Of a stretch of 64,000 nucleotides of DNA, positions 1 to 8,814 are shown piece after piece. The DNA is taken from assembly GCA_033856515.1 (NCBI GenBank), contig JAWVEY010000049.1, positions 45,228-109,227 of the forward strand, given 5' to 3'. The position numbers and the translations under genes are program-made. Every line of letters starts with the position of its first letter. Within the stretch, counting starts at the first letter, position 1. This DNA is from JALZKA01 sp033856515 (GTDB lineage Bacteria > Actinomycetota > Thermoleophilia > Solirubrobacterales > 70-9). The notes under the pieces were generated by a model, which saw only the letters and a list, made by a program, of their open reading frames with translations, ran no database searches and was not told where the DNA came from.

Positions 1-741
1 GAGCGTCCGTCCGGTCGTGACCAGGTCGGGGCGCTCGAAGTAGTACTGCTCGTCGATCAGGAAGTACTCCTGCTCCGGCCCGACCGTCGTGAAGACGCGC
101 TGGGACTCCTCGTCGCCGAGGAGGCGCAGCGCTCGGATCGCCGAGCGCGAGAGCGCGTCCATCGAGCGAAGCAGCGGGATCTTTGCGTCGAGCGCCTCGC
201 CCGTCCACGAAGCGAACGCGGTCGGGATGCAGAACAGCGCCCCGTTCGGGTTCTCGAGGATGAAGGCGGGGCTGGTGGGGTCCCAGGCGGTGTAGCCACG
301 CGCCTCAAAGGTGGCGCGCACGCCGCCCGTCGGGAACGACGACGCGTCGGGCTCGCCCTGGATCAGCTCGGAGCCCTTGAACTTCGCGATCGACGTGCCG
401 TCGCCGACGGGATCGAAGAACGAGTCGTGCTTCTCGGCCGTCAGCCCGGTCAGCGGCTGGAAGACATGCGTGAAGTGCGTCGCGCCCTTCTCGAGCGCCC
501 ACTCCTTCATCGCCTCGGCGACCTCGTCGGCAAGCGACGGATCAAGCGCCTCGCCCTTGTCCAGGACGCCCTGGAGCTTGTTGAACGTGTCCTTTGACAG
601 GCGCTCCTTCTGCACCGCGGCAGAGAACACGTTCTCGCCGAACGGGTAAGCGTCCGACTTGGTCAGATCGAGGGAGCCCAAGGCCTCTCCATTGGGGCTC
701 CACTGGGCGGCGGTGACGTTGTGCTGACGAATCCGGGGCAT
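1..741 (-). CDS. Glutamine synthetase class III (GlnN type), C-terminus outside the window
   Basis: Only the first 247 residues are visible, because the gene runs off the left edge. The translation from the ATG at 741 contains the stretch FQPLTGLTAEKHDSF and later GPEQEYFLID, both characteristic of the N-terminal and first catalytic parts of GSIII, a roughly 700-residue enzyme that makes glutamine from glutamate, ammonia and ATP. A strong ribosome-binding site (AGGAGG) lies about ten bases upstream, which fixes the start. It is transcribed away from the amine cluster. A second, very different glutamine-synthetase-like gene lies at 7446-8774, so the two probably divide the labour: ammonia assimilation here, amine ligation there. 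The family call is secure; the physiological role is inferred. Confidence 0.9.
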   Translation of the reverse strand, partial: MPRIRQHNVTAAQWSPNGEALGSLDLTKSDAYPFGENVFSAAVQKERLSKDTFNKLQGVLDKGEALDPSLADEVAEAMKEWALEKGATHFTHVFQPLTGLTAEKHDSFFDPVGDGTSIAKFKGSELIQGEPDASSFPTGGVRATFEARGYTAWDPTSPAFILENPNGALFCIPTAFASWTGEALDAKIPLLRSMDALSRSAIRALRLLGDEESQRVFTTVGPEQEYFLIDEQYYFERPDLVTTGRTL

Positions 742-842
742 GCTGATTTCAAGTCCTCCTGAAGTGAATTACGAGAGAGAGAGTGGCCCCTCAGCCTATT
801 GCGTCAAAGGGGACACGAGTTATCCAGATGTCGAAAGATCTT

Positions 843-861
843 CAGGGGCAGTTCGCCCCTG
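843..861 (-). terminator. Hairpin downstream of the secreted protein gene
   Basis: Seven-base perfect arms (CAGGGGC and GCCCCTG) surround a five-base loop. The hairpin lies 17 bases beyond the stop of the minus-strand gene at 878-1498 and is followed on that strand by a T-containing run. It fits a factor-independent terminator with a weak U tract, and lies between two minus-strand genes. Confidence 0.5.
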
Positions 862-877
862 TGTAATGGCCTTGAAC

Positions 878-1498
878 TCAGGGTTGGGCGATGCCCTGGA
901 CCGTGTAGTTGCAGAGGTCCGGGGTCGTGGGAGTCCCCCTGCGCAGCGTCACCACGATGGTCGCCTTCGGCGTCTCGAATTCCGGCGCGGATTGCGCGCG
1001 GTGGATGCGATACGTCAAAAGGTCGGCGGTCGCGTCGGCACCGCCCGTGCCGAGGCCATTTGTCTGCTCACCGTTGCCAATCTCCTGGTAGAGCGCGTCC
1101 GAGTTGCCGGCGTCCTGGATGACGGCGAGGTCGCCGCCCGTGAACTCGCTCACGAACTTCGAGGTCGTGGCCGCATTTTCGCATGTCACCTCGAAATGGC
1201 CCACACCTGGAATCTCGCCAATCGTCAACGGCCCACCTTGATTGGCGCCGGCGCTGTCCTGGTCGGAGATGAGGATCGCCCCGTCCAGAGAGGCGGCGTC
1301 GAGTCCTTCGAGCGCAGCTGGATCGATGTCGCCACTCTTGACCTGCGCGTCCTTGATGTGCCTGGACTTGACCGCGTCGTCCTTGATGTCGTTCGAGCCG
1401 ATCGTTGCCGCGGCGTAGGCGGTGCCCCCCAGGGCGATGAAAATCGCGATCAGTCCGTATGCGTTACGCCTGAGATGGGCTGCTAGTCCGCCAAACAA
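878..1498 (-). CDS. Secreted hypothetical protein with Solirubrobacterales-type N-terminus
   Basis: This 206-residue protein begins with a short basic stretch and a hydrophobic segment (about residues 13-30, GLIAIFIALGGTAYA). That is a signal peptide or membrane anchor. A hydrophilic ladder of SNDIKDDAVKSRHIKDAQV type follows, a pattern I recall at the start of many exported proteins of Thermoleophilia. The remainder (about 70-206) holds only two cysteines and no motif I recognise; it is predicted to be extracytoplasmic. A FadR-type regulator diverges from it across 53 bases (1499-1551). The function is unknown. Confidence 0.7.
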   Translation of the reverse strand: MFGGLAAHLRRNAYGLIAIFIALGGTAYAAATIGSNDIKDDAVKSRHIKDAQVKSGDIDPAALEGLDAASLDGAILISDQDSAGANQGGPLTIGEIPGVGHFEVTCENAATTSKFVSEFTGGDLAVIQDAGNSDALYQEIGNGEQTNGLGTGGADATADLLTYRIHRAQSAPEFETPKATIVVTLRRGTPTTPDLCNYTVQGIAQP

Positions 1499-1551
1499 GG
1501 TTCCTTCACCCTTTATCGCTTGTTACACGGGAGGGTAGACCAGGCAGTACG

Positions 1552-2280
1552 GTGATGCAAATGGAGCGCGACGCCGCTCTCGAAGCGGTCTTCCAGCCGG
1601 TCCGCCCGCCGACCACGTTCGAGGAAACGGTCGAACGGCTCGGTACTGCGATCCGGCTCGGCCTCCTTGCGCCCGGCGCCAAGCTGCCCCCCGAGCGCGA
1701 GCTCGCCACAGAGCTTCGGATCTCCCGCTCGACCCTGCGAGAGGCGCTGACGACGCTCACGCAGTCAGGTCTCCTGATCGCCCAGCGCGGGCGGGGCGGA
1801 GGCACGTTCGTGGTGGAGGAGCCGCCGCTCTCGGCTGATGAGCCCGAGCCCCTCGGCGATGCGGCGTGGTCGGTCCTCGAGCACCGGATCGCGATCGAGA
1901 CGGGCGCGACGCTCCTCGCCAGCGAGCGCGCGGAGGCTGCCGACCTCGACCGCCTCGACGAACTGGTGGACCGGATGTCGGAGGTGGGCGACTTCGAGGA
2001 GTACAGGCGCGCTGACATCCGCTTCCATATCGCGCTCGCCGAGGGTGCTCGCTCGCCCCGGCTCGTAGCCGAGATGACCGAGGTCCAAGGTGCGATGAGC
2101 GCCCTGATTGCCCTGATCGCCCACCCCGACCAGGTCCTCACGCATTCGAACGAGCAGCACCGCTCTCTGGTTCAGCTCCTCCGCCGCGGCGACGCCACCC
2201 GGGCCGTCGGCCTAATGCGCGAGCACATCGAGGGCACCGAGCACATCCTGGGCGGGCTTCTGCCGCGCGCCGCTGCCTAG
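1552..2280 (+). CDS. FadR-type GntR family transcriptional regulator
   Basis: The protein has 242 residues. An N-terminal winged helix (about residues 15-85) contains LPPERELATELRISRSTLRE, the GntR recognition region. A C-terminal all-helical FCD effector domain (about 100-235) includes the R-x3-D-x2-F-H ligand/metal motif seen as YRRADIRFH. FCD regulators bind small organic acids or metal-bound ligands and usually repress adjacent catabolic operons. It lies convergent with the flavoprotein gene and divergent from the secreted protein gene, so it plausibly controls the amine genes that follow. Its last four bases (CTAG, 2277-2280) are shared with the stop of the opposing gene. The start is a GTG immediately followed by ATG. 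Confidence 0.85.
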   Translation: MMQMERDAALEAVFQPVRPPTTFEETVERLGTAIRLGLLAPGAKLPPERELATELRISRSTLREALTTLTQSGLLIAQRGRGGGTFVVEEPPLSADEPEPLGDAAWSVLEHRIAIETGATLLASERAEAADLDRLDELVDRMSEVGDFEEYRRADIRFHIALAEGARSPRLVAEMTEVQGAMSALIALIAHPDQVLTHSNEQHRSLVQLLRRGDATRAVGLMREHIEGTEHILGGLLPRAAA

Positions 2281-4748
2281 ACCTTGATCCGCTCACCCTT
2301 CGGGTCAAAGAGGGGCTCCGTGGCGGTTTCGCCGGCGATCCACTGGCCGAAGATTTCGACCTCGACCGCGGTGCCGGCCTCAGCGCGGTCCGGCGGGACG
2401 TACGCGTAGGCGATCGAGCGCTCCAGCGTGTAGCCATAGCCGCCCGTGGTCACGCGGCCACAGATCTCGCCCTCGATCCGGACCGGCTCGTTGCCCAGCA
2501 CGACCGAGCGAGGGTCCTCGAGGAGAATCGCCACCAAGCGCTTTTCGGGTCCGCGCTCCTTCGCTTCGAGAAGCGCTTCGCGCCCCTTGAAGCCACCCTC
2601 CTTGTCGAGCTTCACGCAGAAGCCGACGCTTCCCTCATAAGGCGTCTCGTCCGGGGTGATGTCGGCGCCCCAGACGCGGTAACCCTTCTCGATCCGCATC
2701 GAGTCGATTGCCCGGTATCCGCCGGCGACGATCCCGTGGGGCTCGCCCGCCGACCACAAGGCCCGCCAAAGGCCGAGCCCGTACTCGGTCGGGCAGTAGA
2801 GCTCCCAGCCGAGCTCGCCGACATAGGTCACGCGCAGCGCCCGCACCGGAACATGGCCCACCGTCAGGTCCTGGAGGGTCATGTAGGGGAACGCCTCGTT
2901 TCCGAGGTCCTGCGGCACCAGCGGCTGGAGGATGTCGCGGGCCTGCGGGCCCCAGATGCCGAAGCAGGCGTACGCCGAGGTCACGTCGTGGACCTGAACT
3001 GAGCCGTCGGCCGGAAGGTGGCGCGTGATCCAGCTGCGGTCGTGTCGTCCGAACGCCGTCCCGGTGACGATCGAGAACCAGTTTTCTGAGAGGCGCGCGA
3101 CGGTGAAGTCGCATTCGATGCCGCCGCGGCTGTTCAGCATCTGCGTGTAGGTGATCTGCCCGACACCGCGCGCCACGCGGTTGTCGCATAGGCCTTCGAC
3201 GAACTCGGCGGCGCCAGGGCCCGAGATCTCCATCTTCGCGAACGATGACTCGTCGAACAGCGCCGCCGCCTCGCGCGTCGCGAGGTGCTCGGCGCCGATC
3301 GCGGGCGACCAGTGCATTCCGGCCCAGCCGCGCGGGCGAAGCGACTCATCCCCCCGCTCGGCGTTCGACTCGTACCAGTTGACCCGCTCCCATCCGGACT
3401 TCTCGCCAAAGGCCGCGCCGTGCTCAGCGTGCCACCCGTTTGCCGTCGACACCCGCAACGGTCGTCCCGCCTCCCGCTCGTGGTTGGGGTAGCGGATGTC
3501 GTAATAGGTCTCGTACGTTTCGCGGATCCGCGCGTGCGTGTACGCCGGGGATCGGTAGTGGGCGCCGAATCTGCGCACGTCCATGCTCCATAGGTCGAGC
3601 GAAGGCTCGCCCTCGGAGATCCACTCTGCCATAACCATTCCGATGCCGCCAGCTCCGGCCAGGCCGTGGGCGCAGAAACCGGCGGCGACGAAAAAGCCGG
3701 CGACCTCCGTCTCACCCAGGCAGAACTCGTTGTCGGGTGTGAAGGCTTCGGGGCCGTTGATCAGCTTCGTGATCTTCGCGTCCTTCATCGCAGGCACGCG
3801 GATCTTCGAGTTCTCGGCGATCTCTGAGAAGCGGTCCGGCTCGTCCTCGAGCAGGCGCCCGTTGAAGTCGGGTGGGATCGCGTCGAAGCTGCCAGTTCCG
3901 TCGGGAAGGAAGGCGGGCTTCGAGTCGTGCTCGTAGCCGCCCATGACGAGACCCTCACCATCCTCTCGGTAGTAGACGAGCAGGTCCGGGTCGCGAAGCG
4001 TGGGGAGGCGGTCGCCACTCGATCGCTCGCGAACCGGCTGCGTCACCACGTACTGATGGGACATCGGGATCACGGGCACGCGGACGCCCGCCATCCGCCC
4101 GATCTCCGCGGCGTACATGCCGCTCGCGTTCACCACGACCTCGCATTCGATGCGGCCGCGATCCGTTTCGACCGCCTTGACGCGATCGTCCGAGACCTCG
4201 ATGCCGGTCACGCGTGTGGACGTGAAGATCCTGACGCCGCCCCGCCGCGCCCCGTCGGCTAACGCATAGGTGAGCTGTGACGGATCCAGGTAGCCGTCGG
4301 TCGGAAGCCATGCGGCGCCGAGGACGCCTTCCGTCGACATCAGCGGGAACTTCTCCTTCGCCTCGTCTGCCGAGATCAGCTCGAGCGGCAGGCCGAACGT
4401 CTTGGCCCAGCCGGCCTGGCGCCGAAGCTCCTCCATGCGCTCTTCGGACGACGCGAGCTTGATGCCTCCGCACTCGACCCAGCCGGGATCGAACTCCGAC
4501 TCGTCGCCGATCCGCCGGTAGAGCTCGACCGAATGCATCATCATCTTCGTCAGGGAGACCGAGCCGCGGGTCTGGCCGACGAGGCCCGCCGAGTGGAATG
4601 TCGAGCCCGACGTGAGCTGCGAGCGCTCGACTAGCACCACGTCCTCGTAACCAAGCTCGGCGAGGTGGTAGGCGATCGAGACGCCGCCGATGCCGCCGCC
4701 GATGATTACGCAGCGCGCGCGGTCGGGTGGGTCGCGATCAATTGCCAC
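2277..4748 (-). CDS. Dimethylglycine/sarcosine dehydrogenase-like FAD enzyme with GcvT domain
   Basis: This 823-residue flavoprotein has a Rossmann motif (VIIGGGIGGVSIAYHLAELG, about residues 14-33), the FHSAGL segment (His52) that covalently holds FAD in dimethylglycine dehydrogenases, a DAO fold to about residue 380, and a C-terminal aminomethyltransferase (GcvT-like) domain from about 440 onward that binds tetrahydrofolate in relatives. The family oxidatively removes N-methyl groups from dimethylglycine or sarcosine. I chose the GTG at 4748, just before the FAD motif, over a longer reading to 4964, because the extra stretch overlaps the upstream kinase gene and is low-complexity. The 11-base overlap with that gene implies one transcript. 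The exact substrate is not determined by sequence. Confidence 0.85.
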   Translation of the reverse strand: MAIDRDPPDRARCVIIGGGIGGVSIAYHLAELGYEDVVLVERSQLTSGSTFHSAGLVGQTRGSVSLTKMMMHSVELYRRIGDESEFDPGWVECGGIKLASSEERMEELRRQAGWAKTFGLPLELISADEAKEKFPLMSTEGVLGAAWLPTDGYLDPSQLTYALADGARRGGVRIFTSTRVTGIEVSDDRVKAVETDRGRIECEVVVNASGMYAAEIGRMAGVRVPVIPMSHQYVVTQPVRERSSGDRLPTLRDPDLLVYYREDGEGLVMGGYEHDSKPAFLPDGTGSFDAIPPDFNGRLLEDEPDRFSEIAENSKIRVPAMKDAKITKLINGPEAFTPDNEFCLGETEVAGFFVAAGFCAHGLAGAGGIGMVMAEWISEGEPSLDLWSMDVRRFGAHYRSPAYTHARIRETYETYYDIRYPNHEREAGRPLRVSTANGWHAEHGAAFGEKSGWERVNWYESNAERGDESLRPRGWAGMHWSPAIGAEHLATREAAALFDESSFAKMEISGPGAAEFVEGLCDNRVARGVGQITYTQMLNSRGGIECDFTVARLSENWFSIVTGTAFGRHDRSWITRHLPADGSVQVHDVTSAYACFGIWGPQARDILQPLVPQDLGNEAFPYMTLQDLTVGHVPVRALRVTYVGELGWELYCPTEYGLGLWRALWSAGEPHGIVAGGYRAIDSMRIEKGYRVWGADITPDETPYEGSVGFCVKLDKEGGFKGREALLEAKERGPEKRLVAILLEDPRSVVLGNEPVRIEGEICGRVTTGGYGYTLERSIAYAYVPPDRAEAGTAVEVEIFGQWIAGETATEPLFDPKGERIKV

Positions 4749-5694
4749 CGGCAGCCTCCAAGGCCTCGGCGAACTCGGGTGCCCCCGCCGTCTGGGAGAG
4801 ACGGCGGAAATGCTTCGCCGTGTAGCCGGCGAAGTCGAACTCGATGTCCGATGCACCTTGTTGGACGACGCCCCACATCGCCTCGCGGAAGTCCGACATG
4901 AAGGTGAAGAGATGCAGCGTCGCGAGCTGCCGATCGGTCGGCGGCCGGCGGAAGTAGTGCTCAAGCATGTCGTGCCGGGCCAGCTCGGGCAGCTCGTTGT
5001 TGACGGCGAAATTGGCGAGGTCGAAGTAGCGGTCGCCCATGCCCGCGTACTCCCAGTCGACGATCCGCACGCGCTCGCCGTCCCAGATGAAGTTCGCGGC
5101 CAGGAGGTCGTTGTGGCACGGCACCGGGTCGTGCTCCGGCCCCGAGAGTGAGTCCTCTATCCGCCGGGCGCATGCATGGGCATCGGAGAACTCCCCGGGG
5201 ATCTCGACGCCCAGATCGCGCGCGACGCGCTCGTACTCCTCGACGATCCGGAACGAATCGAAGCGCGAGGGAATCTCCGGCGCGGCGTGCATCACCCTGA
5301 GCGCGTCGGCGACGTCGCAGAGCGGCTTGGACTCGCGGAGCTCGTCTGCGTCCATCGCCCTGCCCTCGATGAAGTTGGTGACGATCGCCGGCGGGTCGGT
5401 GAGCATTGCGGCGACCGGGGCGGCCACGCCGATCTCCGCGGCGGCGACGTTCGCGGCGAATTCGGCAGCGCGATCGATGCCCAGTAGTGAAGTGTCCTTA
5501 CCTGGCACGCGGATCACGTAATTCGTGCCGCCGAAAGTGGCCCGGTAGTTGCGGTTCGTGATGCCCCCGGAGAGCGGCTCAGGCGTCCCGTCGAACTGTC
5601 CAAGCTTTCGTGTCAGCTGTAGGACGATTTGTCCCAGATCGTCCTGGGGGACTTGACGTACGTCCGCTTCTGCGCTTAGTCTCGCATCGTCCAT
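4738..5694 (-). CDS. Choline/ethanolamine kinase-like phosphotransferase (APH fold)
   Basis: About 318 residues with the protein-kinase-like small-molecule phosphotransferase signature. The Brenner-type motif CHNDLLAANFIWD carries catalytic Asp and Asn, and DWEYAGMGDRYFDLA holds the metal-binding Asp. The N-lobe segment LSGGITNRNYR matches LicA/choline kinase relatives. It would phosphorylate the hydroxyl of choline, ethanolamine or a related amino alcohol in the cytosol. Co-transcription with the dimethylglycine-dehydrogenase-like gene supports a quaternary- or amino-alcohol substrate. The ATG at 5694 is preferred; a GTG at 5709 would add five residues. The divergent permease begins at 5757. 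Confidence 0.78.
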   Translation of the reverse strand: MDDARLSAEADVRQVPQDDLGQIVLQLTRKLGQFDGTPEPLSGGITNRNYRATFGGTNYVIRVPGKDTSLLGIDRAAEFAANVAAAEIGVAAPVAAMLTDPPAIVTNFIEGRAMDADELRESKPLCDVADALRVMHAAPEIPSRFDSFRIVEEYERVARDLGVEIPGEFSDAHACARRIEDSLSGPEHDPVPCHNDLLAANFIWDGERVRIVDWEYAGMGDRYFDLANFAVNNELPELARHDMLEHYFRRPPTDRQLATLHLFTFMSDFREAMWGVVQQGASDIEFDFAGYTAKHFRRLSQTAGAPEFAEALEAAGGN

Positions 5695-5756
5695 AGGTTG
5701 GGCCGGCACACCTTTTACCCGAAAAAGGCGGAGCGGTCCGAAATGAGGGGAGCCCC

Positions 5757-7367
5757 ATGACGACGAAACCGGCCGACCAGTACGCCAACGAGGACGAGCG
5801 ACTTCTCGCCGAGCTGGGTTACAAACAGCAGCTCAACAGGGCGTGGAGCGGATTCTCGAACTTTGCGATCTCGTTCTCGATCATCTCGGTCCTCGCGGGC
5901 TGTTTCACCGCCTATGCGACCGGGTGGAACAACGGCGGGCCGATCGCCATCTCATGGGGCTGGCCCATCGTCTCGATTCTGATCCTGATCATCGGCTTCT
6001 CGCTGGCGGAGTTGGTCGCCAAGTACCCAACGTCTGGCGGCATCTACTGGTTCTCAGGCAAGTTGGGAGGACCCAAGTGGGCCTGGTGGACCGGCTGGTT
6101 CAACCTGGTCGGCCTCATCGGCGTCGTCGCGTCCGTTCAGTACGCATGCGCCGGGTTCTTGAACGTGACCCTCGGGGCCTATGGGGTCGATGTCTTCGGC
6201 ATGAACTTCGGCGATGCGGAGCACATCCTCGCCGAGACGTTCGTCTTGTTCGTGATCATTCTGGTTTCCACAGCGATCATCAACATCTTCCGGACCAACC
6301 TCCTGGCGATGATCAACAACGTGTCCGTGTGGTGGCACGTGATCGGAGTCGCGGTGATCATCGCGCTCCTTGTGATCGTTCCCGACACGCATCAGGACTT
6401 CAGCTTCGTGTTCGGTGAGCGTCTGAACAACTCGGGCTTCGACGACGGGTCGACCGGTGGGTTCTTCTTCTGGATCTACCTTCTACCGATCGGATTCCTG
6501 CTCACGCAGTACACGATTACCGGCTTCGACGCCTCGGCTCACCTCTCCGAGGAAACGCGCGGAGCGTCGAGGGCCGCCGCCGGAGGAGTCTGGAAGTCGA
6601 TCTTCTACTCCGCGATCATCGGGTGGCTCGTATTGCTCGCGATCACGTTCGCTGTGCAAGACCCAGCGAATATCAGCGACGCCGAGAACGGGTTCGGCGT
6701 CGGCTCGGTATTCGCTGTCCTCAGCGGCGCTCTCGACTCGGCCGGGTTCAAAGCCGTTCTCATAATCTGCACGGTTGGGCAGCTCTTCTGCGGGCTTGCC
6801 TGTTTGACGAGTGCCTCGCGTATGGCGTTCGCGTTCTCGCGTGATCGTGGGATGCCGGGTTCGCGCCAATTCTCGAAGGTCAATCGCGACGGCGTTCCGT
6901 TCAACGCCGTCATGGGCATGGCCGCGCTCGCGCTAATCGTCACCATCCCGGCTCTTTGGGGGGCGCCCGGCACCGTGCTGCCGGTCGCGTTCTTCGCCGT
7001 GATCTCGATCTGCGTGATCGGCCTCTTCGTCTGTTTCGCCATCCCGATCTACCTGCGCTGGCGCATGGGCGATGAGTTCGAGCCGGCGGAGAGCTGGAAC
7101 ATCGGCCGCCACTGGAAATGGATGAACCCGATCGCGGTCATCTGGATCGCGTTCATCTGCTTCATCGGATTGCTGCCTACGAGCCCGCTCGGTGTGCCGT
7201 GGGATGACGCGTGGGATGCGAACTACGCGAACTACGCGCCAGTGGTGATCGGACTCGTGGTTCTCTTTGTCGCGCTCGGATGGAGGCGCGCGAAGGGCCA
7301 CTTCACCGGCCAGGAGCGGACGATCGACGATCCCAACGTCGAGCACATCCCCGAGGAGTTCCAGTAG
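5757..7367 (+). CDS. APC superfamily amino acid/amine permease
   Basis: A 536-residue integral membrane protein with about twelve hydrophobic segments. The first helix region reads FSNFAISFSIISVLAG and the next carries the glycine-rich PTSGGIYWF, both typical of the AAT/GABA-permease branch of the APC superfamily. These transporters import amino acids or amines by proton symport across the inner membrane. The ATG follows GGGGAG closely. It heads the gene run permease, gamma-glutamyl ligase, hydrolase, aldehyde dehydrogenase, which is the order logic of Puu-type polyamine or monoamine uptake. The specificity (putrescine, ethanolamine, GABA or choline-derived amine) cannot be read from the sequence. 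Confidence 0.85.
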   Translation: MTTKPADQYANEDERLLAELGYKQQLNRAWSGFSNFAISFSIISVLAGCFTAYATGWNNGGPIAISWGWPIVSILILIIGFSLAELVAKYPTSGGIYWFSGKLGGPKWAWWTGWFNLVGLIGVVASVQYACAGFLNVTLGAYGVDVFGMNFGDAEHILAETFVLFVIILVSTAIINIFRTNLLAMINNVSVWWHVIGVAVIIALLVIVPDTHQDFSFVFGERLNNSGFDDGSTGGFFFWIYLLPIGFLLTQYTITGFDASAHLSEETRGASRAAAGGVWKSIFYSAIIGWLVLLAITFAVQDPANISDAENGFGVGSVFAVLSGALDSAGFKAVLIICTVGQLFCGLACLTSASRMAFAFSRDRGMPGSRQFSKVNRDGVPFNAVMGMAALALIVTIPALWGAPGTVLPVAFFAVISICVIGLFVCFAIPIYLRWRMGDEFEPAESWNIGRHWKWMNPIAVIWIAFICFIGLLPTSPLGVPWDDAWDANYANYAPVVIGLVVLFVALGWRRAKGHFTGQERTIDDPNVEHIPEEFQ

Positions 7368-7407
7368 CCGCTGCGCCGGGTGGAGCTACGTTGACGAGGT
7401 GACCCAT

Positions 7408-7442
7408 CCAACCGCACCAGCTTCTTTCGGGGAAACCCCTCA
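7408..7442 (-). repeat. Hairpin-tail element, copy E (minus orientation)
   Basis: Read on the minus strand: TGA, GGGG-TTT-CCCC hairpin, then GAAAGAAGCTGGTGCGG. This matches the other copies (stem, then GAAAGCAGCATGTGYCGG) with a few changes. It lies just 5' of the ligase start at 7446, in the opposite orientation to copy A. Confidence 0.6.
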
Positions 7443-7445
7443 CGA

Positions 7446-8774
7446 ATGAAACTGGACGAGCTGAAGAAAGCGGTCGCGGACGGCACGGTGGACACCGTGC
7501 TGCTCGCGATCGCGGACATGGAGGGGCGGCTTCAGGGCAAACGCCTCACCGCCTCGCACTTCCTCGACGTCGTGGTCGAGCACGGGGCGGAGGGCTGCAA
7601 CTACCTCCTGGCTGTCGACGTCGACATGGAGACCGTCTCGGGATACGAGATGTCCTCGTGGGAGCGCGGCTACGGCGACTTCGAGATGAAGCCGGACCTC
7701 GACACGCTGAGGCCGATCCCGTGGCATCCCGCCACCGTCCTCGTCATGGCAGACCTCGCCTGGGCCGACGGCAAGGACGTCGTCGCCTCGCCGCGCCAGA
7801 TCTTGCGCCGCCAGCTCGACCGGCTCGCCGAGCGGGGACTCATCTGCAACGCGGGCACGGAGCTCGAGTTCATCGTCTTCAAGACCTCGTACGAAGACGC
7901 CTGGAAACAGGGGTATCGAGACCTCGAGCCGGCGAACCTCTACAACATCGACTACTCCTTGCTCGGCTCGGCCAGGGTGGAGCCGCTGATCCGCCGGATC
8001 CGCAACGACATGGGGGGCGCCGAGATGACGGTCGAGAACTCGAAGGGCGAATGCAACCTCGGCCAGCACGAGATCAACTTCCTCTACGGCCCCGCCCTGC
8101 GCACGGCCGACGACCACGCGATCTATAAGAACGGCGCCAAGGAGATCGCCGCACAGGAGGGCCACTCGATCACTTTCATCGCGAAGTGGGACTCCGAAGA
8201 GGGCAATTCCTGCCACATCCACTGCTCGCTCGGCAACGAGAGCGGCGGCAACGCTTTCGGCGACGACCGCCAGATGTTCGACCGCTTCGTCGCGGGGCAG
8301 CTTGCCCATCTGGAGGAGCTGACGCTGTTTTTCGCCCCGCATGTGAACTCCTACAAGCGCTTCGCGGAGGGATCGTTCGCGCCCACCGCGGTCGCGTGGG
8401 GCGTGGACAACCGCACCTGCGCGATGCGGGTCGTCGGCCACGGTCAGTCGCTTCGCGTCGAGAATCGCCTCCCGGGCGCCGACGTCAACCCTTACCTGGC
8501 GCTGGCCGCGATGATCGCCGCGGGGCTCGACGGGATCGACTCGGAGCTCGTGCTCGAGCCCCCGCTCGAGGGCAACGCCTACGCCTCCGACAAGCCGCGC
8601 GTGCCGAAGAACCTCTACGACGCGCGCGACCGGTTCGCCGCGTCCGACCTTGCTCGCGAGGCCTTCGGCCAGGAGGTAGTCGACCACTACATCAACCACG
8701 CGCAGGTCGAGCTGGACGCGTTTGAGGCCGCGGTTACCGACTGGGAGAAGTTCCGCGGCTTCGAAAGACTGTAA
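7446..8774 (+). CDS. Glutamine synthetase-like gamma-glutamyl-amine ligase
   Basis: This 442-residue protein is of the short glutamine synthetase type. The substrate/metal motif is GTELEFIVF, the active-site histidine loop is EEGNSCHIHCSLG, and the ATP/glutamate-binding RVENRLPGADVNPYLALAA is near the C-terminus. No adenylylation-site peptide is apparent. Members of this branch (PuuA, IpuC, actinobacterial GlnA3/GlnA4) join glutamate to putrescine, isopropylamine or ethanolamine rather than to ammonia. The adjacent permease, amidotransferase-fold hydrolase and aldehyde dehydrogenase fit that role closely. The hydrolase gene follows after 36 bases that hold hairpin element A. The amine it uses is unresolved; the nearby kinase makes ethanolamine a reasonable alternative to putrescine. 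Confidence 0.85.
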   Translation: MKLDELKKAVADGTVDTVLLAIADMEGRLQGKRLTASHFLDVVVEHGAEGCNYLLAVDVDMETVSGYEMSSWERGYGDFEMKPDLDTLRPIPWHPATVLVMADLAWADGKDVVASPRQILRRQLDRLAERGLICNAGTELEFIVFKTSYEDAWKQGYRDLEPANLYNIDYSLLGSARVEPLIRRIRNDMGGAEMTVENSKGECNLGQHEINFLYGPALRTADDHAIYKNGAKEIAAQEGHSITFIAKWDSEEGNSCHIHCSLGNESGGNAFGDDRQMFDRFVAGQLAHLEELTLFFAPHVNSYKRFAEGSFAPTAVAWGVDNRTCAMRVVGHGQSLRVENRLPGADVNPYLALAAMIAAGLDGIDSELVLEPPLEGNAYASDKPRVPKNLYDARDRFAASDLAREAFGQEVVDHYINHAQVELDAFEAAVTDWEKFRGFERL

Positions 8775-8814
8775 TGAGGGGCTTGCCCCGAAAGCAGCAT
8801 GTGTCGGTAGGTGT
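8775..8814 (+). repeat. Hairpin-tail element, copy A
   Basis: TGA immediately after the ligase stop, then GGGG-CTTG-CCCC (8778-8789), then a 25-base tail beginning GAAAGCAGCATGTG and ending GGTAGGTGT. The tail matches copy B at 23 of 25 positions although the stem sequence differs entirely. The GTG start of the next gene (8811) lies inside the tail. Confidence 0.75.
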